Source: Ichthyophis bannanicus (taxonomy: Eukaryota; Chordata; Amphibia; Gymnophiona; Ichthyophiidae). From it: DNA of 64,000 nucleotides. Below the pieces are notes generated by a model. That model worked only from the letters and a program-made list of their open reading frames with translations, made no database searches and was not told the origin of the DNA. This document shows positions 31,450 through 43,400 of the stretch, one piece after another. Numbering within the stretch: the first letter of the stretch is position 1; the number at the start of each line of letters is the position of its first letter. A program made the translations under genes and the position numbers. The stretch is from positions 411,472,159 through 411,536,158 of the forward strand of contig CM066034.1 of NCBI GenBank assembly GCA_033557465.1, read 5' to 3'.

Positions 31450-33617
31450 ATGGGTAACAGGGGTAACATATGGAAAGCAGTGTGTATAAATGCCTGTAGC
31501 ATGGGAAATAATATCCCTGATGTTGAAGCTTTGGTGGGAGTGGCTGACTTGGATTTAGTGGCAGTTACAGAAACATGGTTCATAGAAAACCATGATTGGG
31601 ACGTAACTATACCTGGCTATACTTTATTCAGAAAGGACAGGGTAGGAAGAAGGGAAGGAGGAGTGGCACTATATGTAAAAACTACTATTAAAGCTTTGGA
31701 ATTACAGAGCTTAAAAGAGAGAGAGGAGGCATTGTGGGTTAAACTAGAAAGAGGGAAAGAGAAATCTATTTGCATTGGTGTGATATACAGACCTCCATCA
31801 CAAGAGGAAGAGGTGGACAGAGAGTTAATTGAAGACATATGCAGCATTGCTAGGAAAGGGGAAGTGCTACTGATAGAGGATTTCAATATGCCAGACGTTG
31901 ATTGGCACATTCCTGCTGCAGTATCATCTAGAAGTAAGGAGATCCTGGATTCTCTACATGGAGAACTATTCAGGCAATTGGTAACAGACCCCACACGTGA
32001 AGGGGCCATACTGGACTTGATGCTTACCAATGGTGAAAGTTTTTCTGATGTTGTAGTAGGAGATCATTTTGCATCCAGTGATCACCAGATGGTGTGCTTT
32101 AATATTAGGACTAGGGCTGTTAGAATCCATTCAAAGGTGAGGATCTTAGACTTTAGGAAGACTATCTTTACCAAGATGGGCCAACACCTCAGGGAGTCGT
32201 TAGTGGGATGGGAACAGCTGGGGGATGTAGAAAAACAGTGGGCAAAACTGAAAGGGAATATTTTAAGAGCAACCAACCTTTTTGCTAAAATGGTAAATAA
32301 AGGTAAAAGGAAAAGGAGACCGCTATGGCTTTCAAAAGAAGTAGCTGAAAAAGTGAAGGAAAAGAGGGAGGACTTCATGAAATACAAGAGATCACAGAGA
32401 GAGGAAGAAAGGCATCTATATTTGGAAAAAGTTAGAGAAGCTAGCAAAGTAGTCAGGAAGGCAAAGATTCAAAAAGAGGAGGAAACAGCCAATGCAATAA
32501 AATGGGGGGATAAGTCATTTTTCAGATATGTTAGTGAGAAGAGGAAGGGCAAAAGTGGTATTGTCAGACTCAAGGGTGCAAGGGAGGAATATGTAGAAGC
32601 TTATAAGGATAAAGCGGAATTGCTTAACAAATATTTCTGTTCTGTGTTCACAGATGAAGAACCAGGAGCAGGACCTCAGAAAACACCCACAAACAGGAAC
32701 AGAAGCGAGGGACATCTTGAACAATTTTCAGAAAACTGTGTTCGTGAGAAACTAGCTCAACTTAAAAGAGACAAAGCGATGGGACCGGATGGGATACACC
32801 CTAGAATACTGAGGGAACTTGGGGATATTCTAGCAGCTCCACTGACTGACCTTTTTAATGCCTCGTTGGAGTCGGGAGTGGTGCCAAAGGACTGGAGAGA
32901 AGCTCATGTGGTGCCTTTACATAAAAGCGGAAGTAAGGATGTGGTTGAAAACTACAGGCCGGTTAATTTAACTTTGGTGGTGAGTAAATTATGGGAAACA
33001 TTGCTGAAAGAGAAATAGTGAGGTTTCTGGAGTCCAGCGGATTACAGGATCCGAGGCAGCATGGATTCACCAGAGGCAGGTCTTGTTAGACAAATCTGAT
33101 TGATTTCTTTGACTGGGTGACCAGGGAGTTGGACCGAGGGAGAGCCCTAGATGTGGTGTATTTGTATTTCAGTAAAGCCTTTGACACTGTTCCTCACAGG
33201 TGACTTATAAACAAACTGAGCGCCCTAGAGAAGGACCCTAAAGTTACTGCTTGGGTTAGAAATTGGTTGGGAGGGTGGCGACAAAGAGTACAGGTAAATG
33301 GAGCTCACTCCGAGGAGAAGGATGTTACCAGTGGTGTGCCCCAGGGATCTGTCCTTGGTCCGATTCTTTTTAACATCTTTGTTAGTGATATAGCGGAAGG
33401 GCTGTCGGGTAAGGTTTGTCTCTTTGTGGATGATACCAAAATCTGCAATAGAGTAGACACCCAGGAAGGTGTAGATAACAAGAGGCGGGATCTAGCTAAA
33501 CTTGAAGAATGGTCTAGAATTTGGCAGCTGGGATTTAATGTTAAAAAATGTAAGGTCATGCATTTGGGCTGCAGCAATCCAAGGGAGCAATATAGTATAG
33601 GGGGTGAAGTACTTTTG
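31450..33617 (+). pseudogene. CR1-B ORF2: endonuclease-reverse transcriptase
   Basis: The first 522 codons are open. An APE-type endonuclease comes first (INACSMGN, VTETWF, VIYRPPSQEEE, DFNMPDVDW, SSDHQMV). A basic linker (KGKRKRRPLWLSKEVAEK) follows, then the RT start (KAMGPDGIHPRIL near residue 443; NYRPVNLT). TAG at 33016 ends it. RT then continues through further breaks to SGVPQGSVLGPILF and a catalytic FVDDTKI (normally FADD) near 33425. In the endonuclease, DFNMPDVDW is preceded by E where the 58503 copy has G and then H. The enzyme nicks target DNA and primes reverse transcription. Confidence 0.85.
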
Positions 33618-34002
33618 GCTCAGACATCCTCTCTTTCTCCATTCCCTCTAATCTTTCATCTCCATTGCCTCTTGAATACACCTGTGTTTTTCCCCAAGAA
33701 AAGTCCAAATTTGTATTGCTTACTTCTGGGACATAAAGCAGAAAAAAAAAATGTCTACTGAAATTATAACAAATAAGATCTTAAACCAGACTATGGGGTA
33801 TGTTTACTAAGCAGTCTTAACGTGCGCCCGGCGATAGTGTGCAGGCTGCCATAAAAGGAGTGGGCGTGTCTGTCTTAATGTAGCAAAACGGGAGTATCGC
33901 ACGATAACGCGCGCTGTGCACATTATCGGGCGAGACGCCGCTAAGCACGTTAACGCGTGGTAATCTTAAGTAAGCGAGCAGACATACAAACACAGAAACA
34001 GA

Positions 34003-34070
34003 GGTATAGTGCAATGCTTGATACACTGACTGATGGTACAGGGGTCATGAGTTCAATCCCCCAGTGTGCC
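34003..34070 (+). repeat. tRNA-like module 1 of E1
   Basis: A-box-like 'tatagtgcaatgcttga' and B-box-like 'gagttcaatccccc', about 35 bp apart. Homologous to 43401-43468 (E2) and 49697-49762 (E3). Confidence 0.55.
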
Positions 34071-34142
34071 TAATGCATATGGCTGGCTGAGGCATTAGCT
34101 GTTATGTGTAAGTGTTGCTTTTTGAGGCATGTTATGTATATT

Positions 34143-34397
34143 TTAATTAGTGCTGCCAGCAAACACACCCTCACGTGCCGTAACCGAAGGTGCCGCATAA
34201 GGCACTCTATAAGGCACTCCATAGGGCACATTATAAAGTGCACAGTCCGCCAAGGCACCCTATAATGTCCCCTATGGGGCACCCTATAAGGCTCTTTATA
34301 GGACACCTTATAAGGCACCGTAGAAGGCACCTTATGAAGCACCTTATGGCAACAGTACTCCGAGGGTGTTTTTGCTGGCAGCACTAATGTACATTAA
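34143..34397. repeat. Palindromic GGCACC/TATAAGG array in E1
   Basis: Outer inverted arms (tagtgctgccagcaaacaca and tttgctggcagcactaat) enclose many short self-complementary units built from 'ggcacc', 'tataagg' and 'cttatagg'. The counterpart in E3 is 49165-49421. Confidence 0.75.
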
Positions 34398-34440
34398 AAA
34401 TAAACAATGCCTCGGACAGCCCTATCAAAGGACCCCACCA

Positions 34441-34506
34441 TGGGTGTGAACCCATGAACTCTGGCTCCACAAGCAGTGAAGTATCCAGTGGGCTACAGCT
34501 CTATAG
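34441..34506 (-). repeat. tRNA-like module 2 of E1
   Basis: On the minus strand, 'gctgtagcccactgga' (A-box-like) and 'catgggttcacaccc' (B-box-like). Homologous to 49050-49113 in E3. Confidence 0.5.
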
Positions 34507-34658
34507 CTGCTAACAAACCCCTGGCTGGCTACAGAAGGACTGCAGGTCACCACACAAACTGTCCGCTGTGGTTACCAGGATAGGGTTAACCCACCCGTAC
34601 CCATGATGCACTGCACATGCACATCAGCAGTCTACAGATGTTCACAAGATGGGGTATG

Positions 34659-34746
34659 CACCCCTACAGCACCTCAGCCTGGTAGGGGGAACTGACCATG
34701 TGCACCCCCACAGCACCTCAGCCTGGTAGGGGGTACAGACCGTGTG
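34659..34746 (+). repeat. 44-bp tandem duplication in E1
   Basis: Two copies of a unit starting 'cacccctacagcacctcag', with a few differences. E2 has the same doubling at 43874-43961. Confidence 0.8.
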
Positions 34747-36216
34747 TGTTACTGGCACAGAGTAGCTACAGACCGTCACATTATGCGGGTACTGTGCTCA
34801 CCCTGTGGATGAGGTGGGGCGCCCAGCACCAGGTACACAGCACCTTTCATGGCTGATAGACGCCATGCTGCAGGTCCCCATCAGTGCTAGTGTAAGTGTG
34901 ATAGGTAGTTCCTGCAGACACATCTAGGATACATCTGTATATCTCAGTCATGTCTAGCCCTTATGGGCTATGATGCACCCAGAATAGTGCATATCCTGTG
35001 TTGGTGACATGGCACATGATGTCGGTGAAGGGGGGGGGGGGGTTGGACCCATAGGCAGATTATGTACCACCACCCAACCCACCCGCTGTGGCTCAGGGTG
35101 AGAAACAGGATCTCCCACCCCAATAGCTCCACATTCTACCTCCCTGCAATGTTGGCAGTAGAAGGGAACATCAACCCCAGTCCTGCTGGGGAGCGGACAC
35201 CCTACAGGGCAGTCAATGCCAATCTGTACATAGCCATAAGGCAAGGCAGACAGACAGTAGACCTGGAAACACTCAACTGCCCCCCATCACTATCTGACAT
35301 TCTCCAGCAGCAAGCCTCCAGCCACTGCACCCTGCAAGGTGTTCCAGCAAGACACATACTAACTGCAGACAGTCTGCTAGCTAGTCCATAGTGCATGTTC
35401 CTGGAGGAGATGCGTTTACCCAGAACCTGGATGTCAGCATACACACCAAGCAGATAAGTCAGTGATTGGGCCCCAAAAAAGAACCCACAAATATCACATG
35501 AGAGAAATATTATATAGCACTATGGAGGAACCTAGCCATGCTGTGGTCACTTCTCAGTCAGGGTGAGATTGACTTCCCAGCAGGACATGCTGTGGCCACC
35601 CTGTCCGTGCAGTTGGTGGCCGGGCACTACAATTTCCGAGCCATTGCCCTATGCCCTGTGCAGATGCAGCCAGGCCAGGCCACCCTATCCAGGCTATTCC
35701 CACAGTACCTTGCTCCTCATTATGCACATTGGCAGGCCAATACTGGCAACAGTGCTAGCAGTGTGGGCTGTGGAGGGTGTTGGCAGCCACCACACACTGG
35801 ATAGACAGACACACACTCCACATACCTATGCCAACATTGTGCAACTATAGAGGTGTTTGGCAGCCCTGGCCACCACAACAGTCCTGGGCACAGTGCAGGC
35901 ATGGCTATGGTGTGCAATACTGTTGGGGTCATTCTGTCAGACACCAGACCTGAGGCACACTCCACAGACATCAAAAAGGTTGCTATGATGCAGCTCAATC
36001 AGCCAATTGCGCTTAACGTAGGAATTGCTATCTGCCAGTTATCATAGCAACATTTTCATAACTGTGTACAGTTTTCCCATGTTTAGGGTGGCATTGCTAA
36101 TTTATGCAAGTGCTAGTATGGGGAGATGCATGCAGGGTCCAACATCCTGCCTCTCCAGGAGGCTTGGGATAATGGAGCCTGTGGGTGCGCGTGTGTCTGC
36201 CCCTGTTGGCTGCTGC

Positions 36217-36423
36217 TCTAGGGCAGAGGTTCCCAACTCCATTCCTGGAGGGCCAAACACTGTTCGAGTTTTCATGCTGTCCCTAATGAATATGCATGAG
36301 ATACATCTGCACACCATGGGGGCGGTATATAGAAATGCAGCATAGCCATATTTATTAGAGGTAGCATGGAACCTGAATGGTGTTTGGCCCTCCAGGACTG
36401 CATTTGGGAGACTCTGCTCTAGG
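36217..36423. mobile_element. Embedded inverted-repeat element in E1
   Basis: About 200 bp bounded by 'gcagaggttcccaactcc..' and '..gggagactctgctct', with internal arms 'cctggagggccaaacac' and 'gtgtttggccctccagg'. Includes 'atatgcatgagatacatctg'. Copies sit at the equivalent place in E2 (45341-45543) and E3 (47217-47419). Confidence 0.7.
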
Positions 36424-36548
36424 TAATGCGCATGTTTATGGTGTCTGTGCTCTGTAGGGTAAAATGTAGGTGTTTTGCATCATCTGCAATACAGGTTCGG
36501 TCTGTATTAGCAGTGGGTAAAATATGGGGGCTGGGTTGGCAGGAACCA

Positions 36549-36620
36549 CAGCTGGGACTTGAACCTGTGACCTTCTGCTCCTGAACACACTGGTTGTGTG
36601 CATTGCACCACTGTGTTGCC
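36549..36620 (-). repeat. tRNA-like module 3 of E1
   Basis: The minus strand has B-box 'aggttcaagtccc', matching the consensus well, and A-box-like 'cacagtggtgcaatg'. Homologous to 45694-45760 (E2) and 47004-47066 (E3). Confidence 0.55.
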
Positions 36621-37805
36621 ACAGAGACAGTGCATTACCTGGGGATACCATGACTGTTTGTCAGACAGGGTCTGTCTGTTGCAGTGCATGGCACCCACCT
36701 ACACAGGGCTAGGCCACGGTCTGCTCTGGGCAGCTGCCACTGTCCCCTCCACCACCAGTACCCCTCTGCCACCCTGCTGACATGCCCTTCTGCTGGTGGT
36801 GCTGGTGGAGCGCAGTCTCAGGCCATCCAGTGTGCGGGTAGGTGGCTGCCTATGGTGCAGGTTCTGGGGTAGGGGTGCCTGCATAGCTGTCCACGCTTCC
36901 CCACCAGCACCGCCTGGCAATGTTCTGTGCCCTTGGGGGTACCTGCTGGGTACTATCACCTGTGACGCTGTGGAAAGCACACTCATGCCCATGCTGAGCC
37001 CTCATCAGTTGCTGTCTGGCTGCACTACTGTTTCAGCATTCCTATGGGCCACCTAGGCAGCACCCTAGTCCGCACTGTGGCCCAGCTGCACCACAGCATG
37101 TGCCACCTGCAGCCCTCTGTGTCCCCTTTTCAAGCATCTGTCCAGTTGCCCATTCCGACATGCCCGCCCTGCTGTTGCGGAACATGCGCACGCCATAGGA
37201 CACCTGCCCAATGGAGAGGGAAAACCATGCTCAGCGCACTTTCACTGTGTGTTCATTCACCTTGTATGGGGATGGAGCATAGACCCTTCCAATATTCATA
37301 TATTTTTTTGGAGCTTTCTCGGGGGGGGGGGGGGTTGATGTTTCCCATTAATATCACTATTGCCCAGCTTGGTTATGGTTTTTTTCCATTTTGTTCAGAT
37401 CATTTTCAATGTTTATTTGCCCTTTTGTTCCGTGCACATGTATCACACTTATCACTTTTTGTAGGTTTCCCATGGAAATGGTTTCTTTTCCCTTTAAATC
37501 ATCTCTAATGCCAGGGTTTCACTGGCGTTAGTTTTCAGCCTCAAATTTCACAGCGTTAGTGTGCAGGGAGCCTCTCCTCTCCCACTCTCCGCCCATTGAC
37601 CCTCTCTCTCCGCCCCTGGGGAGCCTTCCTCCGCCCTCTGGGAGCCTTTCTCCACCCTTAACGCTCTTTTGAGCCCCTGTGCGCGTTATCGTGCACTAAG
37701 GTACCTCTGTGCCCGATAAAGCGCCATTATTGCGCAATAAGGTACCTTATCGCGTGATAATGTCGCAGAGCACACGTTAAGACGGTTCAGTAAACATGCC
37801 CCTAT

Positions 37806-38507
37806 GTCTGAACTTTTTATGATTTTGTGTTCCCTTCTTTGTTATAGAAATTTGCATATGATCATAACAACTAACATACGGACTAGAATGCTTTCAGAAT
37901 TCTCAGTGATAACTAGGGATGCACATTCAATTTTGGATAAATGAGGGGATTTTTAGTTCATATACCTTTCAATTAATTAAATAGATATGGTCTTAAATAA
38001 CCTGAAAATGCATTCATTTGTTGCACCATTATAGTTTATGGAAAAATAATATTCTTCTGATTGGCCAGTGTTGTTGCATAAACCATTGGTAAATGAACCC
38101 CCTAGTGATTTTCATTTTAATAGCAGCTTATTCATTTCATATTTTCTTTACGTGATTTTTCATAAAATTATGATCTTTGGATCTTTGTTAAATTGTGAAC
38201 CATGAAAGTTTTTTGCCATTTAATATTTGCTTTATAATTCTGACTGTGCAGGTCCTGTGCTTCAGCTTCCTCTCTGCCATAACCATCAAAATAGCAGGGA
38301 AAGACTTGCAGCTTAAGACACAGGACCTGCACAATCAAGGTAGACGTTAAGGAATAAATATTCACTTGTTTCTTTCCCGAATTGCAGTATATAAATTGGA
38401 TCATCTAAACTATAACACATATAAGTGATATCCATTGGTAGGTTTTTTTTATCAAGTTGTGGTTTACAGCAAATTTGAAATAAATCAATAAAAATAAAAA
38501 TAGGAAT
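37806..38507. other. Unassigned sequence with an 89-nt hairpin
   Basis: No gene. 38245-38333 forms an imperfect stem-loop with a perfect 15-bp base (tgtgcaggtcctgtg / cacaggacctgcaca) and a second stem (tctctgc / gcaggga). It is either a tiny MITE or a miRNA-like hairpin. Confidence 0.45.
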
Positions 38508-40255
38508 GAAGTAGATACCACACCACTCACAGAAGACGATGTGTTAGAACAGCTTGCAAAACTGAAAGTGGACAAGGCCATGGGACAGGATAGGATACAT
38601 CCCAGGATACTGAAAGAGCTCAGAGAGGTTCTTGCAAGGCCGTTAAAGGATGATTTCAACAGATCCTTGGAAGCAGGAGAAGTTCTTCAGGACTGGAGAA
38701 GGGCTGATGTGGTACCTCTTCACAAAAGTGGTGACAGGGAAGAAGTGACAAACTATAGGCCAGTGAGCCTTACCTAGGTGGCGGGAAAAGTAATGGAGGC
38801 TCTCCTGAAAGAGCGAATAGTAGACTTTCTCAAAACCAACAGGTTGCATGATCCAAGGCAAAAAGGTTTTACCAAAGGACGATCTTGCCAAACAAATCTG
38901 ATTGAGTTCTTTGAATGGGTGACCAGAGAACTAGATCAGGGGCATGCGATGGATGTCATCTACCTGGATTTCAGCAAAGCCTTTGATATTGTTCCTCATA
39001 GGAGGCTTATCAATAAACTCAATAGTTTAGGGATGGGTCCCAAGGTGGTGAACTGGATCAGAAATTGGTTGACTGACAGATGGCAGAAGGTGATGGTAAA
39101 TGGAGCTCATTCGGATGAATGGAGGGTGATTAGCGGGGTGCCCCAGGGTTCAGTCCTGGGCCCAGCACTGTTTAATGTATTTGTGAGTGATATTGCTAAA
39201 GGACTGAATGGAAAAGTCTGTCTTTTTGCAGATGACAAAAAAAAATTTGCAAAAGAATGGACTCCCCTGAGGGAGTGGATAACATGAGGAAAGATCTATA
39301 AAAGCTGGAAGAATGGTCTAATGCTTGGCAGTTAAGATTTAATGCAAAGAGGTGCAGTGTCATGCACTTGGGAAGCAGCAATCCAAGGGAAATGTACACG
39401 ATAGAGGGTGAGAGGTTGGTGTGCACGGACCTGGAAAAGGACCTTAGTGTGATTATTTCTGTGGATCTGAAGGTGGCAAAACAGTGTGTCAAGGCAGTGG
39501 CAAAAGCCAGGAGGATGTTGGGTTGCATACAATAGGAATTACCAGCAGAAAGGAAGAGGTACTAATGCCATTTTATAAGTCACTGGTGAGGCCTCACTTG
39601 GAATACTGTGTTCAGTTTTGAAGACCATATCTCACAAAGGATGTAAAAAGACTGGAAACCGTTCAGAGGAAGGCGACCAAAATGATTTGGAGTCTGCATC
39701 AGAAGCCTTATGAGAAAAGACTTGAAGACTTAAATATGTACACTCTGGAGGAGAGGAGGGATAGGGGAGATATGATTCAGACCATTTAATAGTTAAAGAG
39801 AATTAATGAGCAAATACACCTCTTCCAAAGATGGGGAAGCTGTAAAACTAGAGGGCATAACATGAAGCTGCAAGAGGGTAAATTGAAAGGCAATGTCAGG
39901 AAATACTTTTTCACTGAAAGGGTGGTTGATGCTTGGAATGCCCTCCCAATGGAAGTGGTGGGGGTAAATACAGTGACAGAATTCAAAATGACATGGGACA
40001 GACACAGTGGATCCCTTTACAGCAACAGGGCAAACTCAAAATAAACTTAACTATCTCATTTCTCAACAAACAGGGGTGTCCTACACGGAGTGGTGGGTTC
40101 ACCCCTAAACAAAGACATGGGGAGGAGTGACCTGCACGGAGCGACAGGTGCACCTACTCTTGCCATATTACTGGGCAGACTAGATGGACCATACTGGTCT
40201 TTATCTGCCGTCATTTACTATGTTACTATGTTACTGTGTTACTATATTAAACTTA
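38508..40255 (+). mobile_element. CR1 LINE family B, 5'-truncated copy with 3' tail
   Basis: Begins just before the RT domain and runs through to a full 3' end: 'gcagactagatggaccatac', 'tctttatctgccgtc' and tandem 'atgttact' units. The tail differs from the 61190 copy ('atgtttct'), so two family-B subfamilies are present. Confidence 0.85.
38541..40040 (+). pseudogene. CR1-B ORF2: reverse transcriptase
   Basis: Frame 38541-38777 covers LEQLAKLKVDKAMG to NYRPVSLT and ends in a single TAG (38775-38777). The same phase continues to 39287 with GFTKGRSCQTNLIEF, YLDFSKAFDIVPHRRL, GVPQGSVLGPALF and LFADDKKKF, in which the usual FADDTK is altered after the catalytic Asp pair. Frameshifts follow; the post-RT blocks and the FFTERVVDAWNALPMEVV end are readable to about 40040. 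Confidence 0.85.
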
Positions 40256-40699
40256 CAGAGGGGGTGCACTCATCTCTCCATATACAGTTTGGACACCTAA
40301 AAGGTTTTAATGCATGCAAATCGCTTGTGTGCACATACATCTCTGAATTAATGTGCATACAACTGATTTATGGAGGGGAGACTGTGAAGAGTAGTCTGGG
40401 GGAGTCCTGGAGATAGTGGTGTCTTGGGGAGGAGGGGGCTAGATGCTTCCTGGGGAGAGGGAAAGGATCAAGCTCTAGGAGCTTCAGGCCATATGTTAGC
40501 AGCCCATTGATCCTAGGGAGACGAAACATAGCTTGCAAGATTGATTGCAAATTGTACTATTAATTTACCACAATAGAAACTTACCTGCAGTATCACTGGT
40601 TATTAACTACTATGGTAAAATAAGCTGCAGTAAATTGTTATATTTTACTGCAGTTTAGTTAACTTCCCTCCTTAAATGGATATGCAGCAAGGGGGTCAT
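40256..40699. other. Unassigned sequence
   Basis: No gene. 40260-40380 contains 'tgcatgcaaatcgc' type debris also seen near 5930 and 16300. Confidence 0.35.
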
Positions 40700-42400
40700 T
40701 TATGATGGGGTACCTGTTTTATTGGGAAAAAAAGCTCGCAAACTTCCAAAATGTAACATTGACACATCATTTATTGCCAATCAACATCAAAAGGCTAACA
40801 ATGCTGTCAGTTTCCAAAGTTTTCCAAGTTTCTTCCAGCCTACCCCCTACAGCCAATACATAAACGCAAACAGACAATCCACCTATACTCCACTATTCTC
40901 AATCCCCCCCCCCCCCGCCCCCAAGAAATTCAGAACTAATTCAACTGGTTAACCAAGAAATCAAAAATAAAATAAAAAAACCAGTGCACAGGATTCATCA
41001 CATGCAATGAAGCTAGACCAGAGGAAATAGTCTATATACAATCCAACAATTCATCCCCATCTCCATATCCCACGCTCTCAGAAGAGCTATGATCATCAAG
41101 AAAGAGACAACGTTTTAGGCTCAAACCACCAAAATGTAGTAGACCTCGCAATGTCGAGCACACAGACACCAAATGCCATCCAAATATCTCCACTGTCCAC
41201 TATCCCAGTAACTCTCAACACCAACCTTACTATGCCTAAAGGCCCTACAGTTGGCAAGAGCAATTATCACCCCTTTGTCCCTCTGCCTCCACTAACAACC
41301 TAAACAATAGCGAAGAAGCATGTGTAGGCTGGAGCCATACTCTTGAGGGATGCCATTGTTGATTTGCTACTTGACTCCAAGTATTTGGGGACAACCTCTG
41401 AATATTAGCGCCAATAAAGAGTTCTATCTTGTCCTCCTCTCTGTCGATGAGCATAAGCCAGTGCAGAATATGTTGCAATTGCCAAAAGGAGGACCCTGTC
41501 TCCTTCACCCAGTATGGTAGAATGCTCTTCTTTGCCACCAACCCAGCCCTCTGTATCCAAAGTTTCATTGCAACCCCTCAAATTTCCAAATCCTGACAAA
41601 TATCCAGCAGTAGCATTTGAGATGAAAAACCAAGTCACTGTCAAATAAGGGTCTCCTTAAAGTTCCACATTCACACCCAAAGTGAAATGAACAGAATATA
41701 TGAATCAAGGTGGCCCTGGGCTCATTATACTTCAGAAAATGTGGGGAGATTATACCCCTTGCTTTGAATACTCTAACAGGAGCAAAGTAAATTTGTCAGA
41801 TCATTTCTGGCCAACTGAGGCATCTATGTTAAGTACCTTTTTCTCCATGTCATTCATATTTAGTTCTGCATTACAGATCTCAGCAAGTGTCAGTGGTGTG
41901 CCAGTGTCAGACAATATTTACTGTAAGGTTGCCACCAAGATTCGTCCAGTGCCCCCAGCCATCATCAGGTCCTCTAATTCTTAGCACAACTTGCTAGATA
42001 AGTCCTATGAGCATAACTACAGGCTTGCAATTAGACAAACACATCCCTAGCCATAAAATCATACTGGCTGGGAATTTGGTAAATGAGATAATGGTGCCAT
42101 TCTCAGCAACTCAGTAACTGTTCCACATCACCCAACCTAAGATCATCCCGATGCCTTGTCCTACAGAAAGTCCACATTACTATACAATGACAAATAGAGG
42201 TTCTTGATGACCTCTTAATTCATTACATACCTGTCACTGTGCCTTCTGCACTGTGTGAAACATAGAGACACTTTGTAAGTTCCTAATATGACCAGATTAT
42301 AATATTAAGAACATATTTGGTGTCCAAGATAGCCTGCAATGTTTGAGTAGATTGTATAGGTACAGTGTTGTTTAGTATGTAGTTAACTGCCCATTATGTG
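40700..42400 (-). pseudogene. Probable L1/Tx1-like LINE ORF2 fragment, strongly decayed
   Basis: Minus-strand frames (41245-41644 and parts of 41700-42150) give 'SSFWQLQHILHWLM' and nearby Trp/Leu-rich stretches. These recall the segment after RT in L1/Tx1 elements where a YY-x-A-x-QL-x-x-I-x-x-WL motif occurs. Stops are frequent and no catalytic box is legible, so the call is weak. A C13-like run lies near 40905. Confidence 0.35.
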
Positions 42401-42439
42401 TGTGCTTACAATATACTTATGTCCTTCCTCCTATGAGTG

Positions 42440-42689
42440 AATATAAGAATCAGTTTAGTTGAGCAGGGGTGATTTTTCTATATGCCTTAGGACTGTGAAA
42501 TCTGTTACCAGATGAGTTACATGCAATTAAGGATTTACATGTGTTTAGCACTGAATACTTATCTGAGCCTCTAGATTTGACAACACCTCTACATATCTTG
42601 AAAAGCTCTACTGGCTTCCTATACCAGGGAGAATCTGTTTTAAACACACAATACTTATTTTTAAAATAAGAAAAGGTTTATCACTGGTC
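42440..42689 (+). pseudogene. L2-type LINE RT C-terminal fragment, left part
   Basis: Plus-strand translation around 42570-42660 gives 'TPLHILKSSTGFLYQGE', corresponding to the L2 motif HI-x-x-x-LKSLHWLPI. It is interrupted at 42690 by the MITE and E2 and continues at 46513. Confidence 0.5.
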
Positions 42690-42692
42690 TAT

Positions 42693-43200
42693 GAGGGGAA
42701 TTTTAGAAGATCCATCCAAGTGCAATCTGGGATGTCTAAGCCAGAAAATCTGAAAAGCATGCAGGCATGTCCAGGTGCCAATGTGATTTCACAAATCTTA
42801 ACATGCCCGATAGCGACAGCTGCAGGGGCATCTACTTAGACATTCCTAGAACTGTGTTCCAGACCTTGGATGTCTAGGATAGCATAATGTTCAGAATAGT
42901 GGGTTAACAACAGGGCAGCCATATTTCAATCCCACTGCTGCTATAATTGAAATTGTGGGGATGATGGAATGCTTTCCTCTCTACACACTCTTGATGTTTT
43001 TCAGCTAAAACAAGCATTTTTCAAATGCATATTAACCGCTGGTCTAAATTTAGATATGAGATAGGACATCCATGATGTTTCTGTAATCATGCCTCCTCCA
43101 TGACCTGGTTCAGATTTGGACGTCTTCTAAAATTGCCTTGGACGTCTCTATGTCCATTTTCAGATATCTAAGCACAAATAGGGCTTCTAAAATTACACTC
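42693..43200. mobile_element. MITE, 508 bp, TIR gaggggaattttagaag
   Basis: Ends are gaggggaattttagaag and the inverse cttctaaaattacactc. TAT lies on both sides (42690-42692; 43201-43203), the right TAT being shared with E2. Non-coding, with internal 'ggatgtctagg' type palindromes. Confidence 0.75.
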
Positions 43201-43400
43201 TATGGGGTATGTTTACTAAACTGCGTTAGTGCAATTCGCGTTAGGAGCCGTGGTAGTGACAGAAACCCCAAATAAGGACATGGGCGGTACATCGTTACCA
43301 CTAACGCGCGTTCCAAAAACTAACGAGCATTACAGGGTGCCATGGCGCGTTACTGCGCGTTAATCGTAAGAAGGCGTACAGACACAAAGCACTGAAACAG

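Larger units (their letters stand above)
30490..33617 (+). mobile_element. CR1 LINE family B, ORF1 + ORF2, 3'-broken
   Basis: The most complete family-B copy in the window: ORF1, a 130-bp spacer, then ORF2 up to the post-RT region. Homology to the 58503 copy stops abruptly at about 33617 ('gaagtacttttggctcag'), so the 3' tail is missing. Loss of the 3' end is unusual for a LINE and points to a later deletion. Confidence 0.85.
33795..37802 (+). mobile_element. Large non-autonomous TIR element E1 (4008 bp)
   Basis: Termini are GGGGTATGTTTACTAA (33795) and the inverse TTCAGTAAACATGCCCC (to 37802), flanked by TAT on both sides (33792-33794; 37803-37805). Subterminal DNA is CpG-rich with short palindromes (aacgcgtg, tatcgcgtgataa). 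Inside are three tRNA-like modules, a palindromic array, a 44-bp tandem duplication and an embedded inverted-repeat element. No transposase frame is seen. A 3-bp duplication and G-rich TIR recall PIF/Harbinger derivatives, which is tentative. Confidence 0.8.

Noticed and set aside
34659..34746. CRISPR-like direct repeats
   Set aside because: There are only two adjacent 44-bp units without spacers, inside a eukaryotic transposon; this is a plain tandem duplication.
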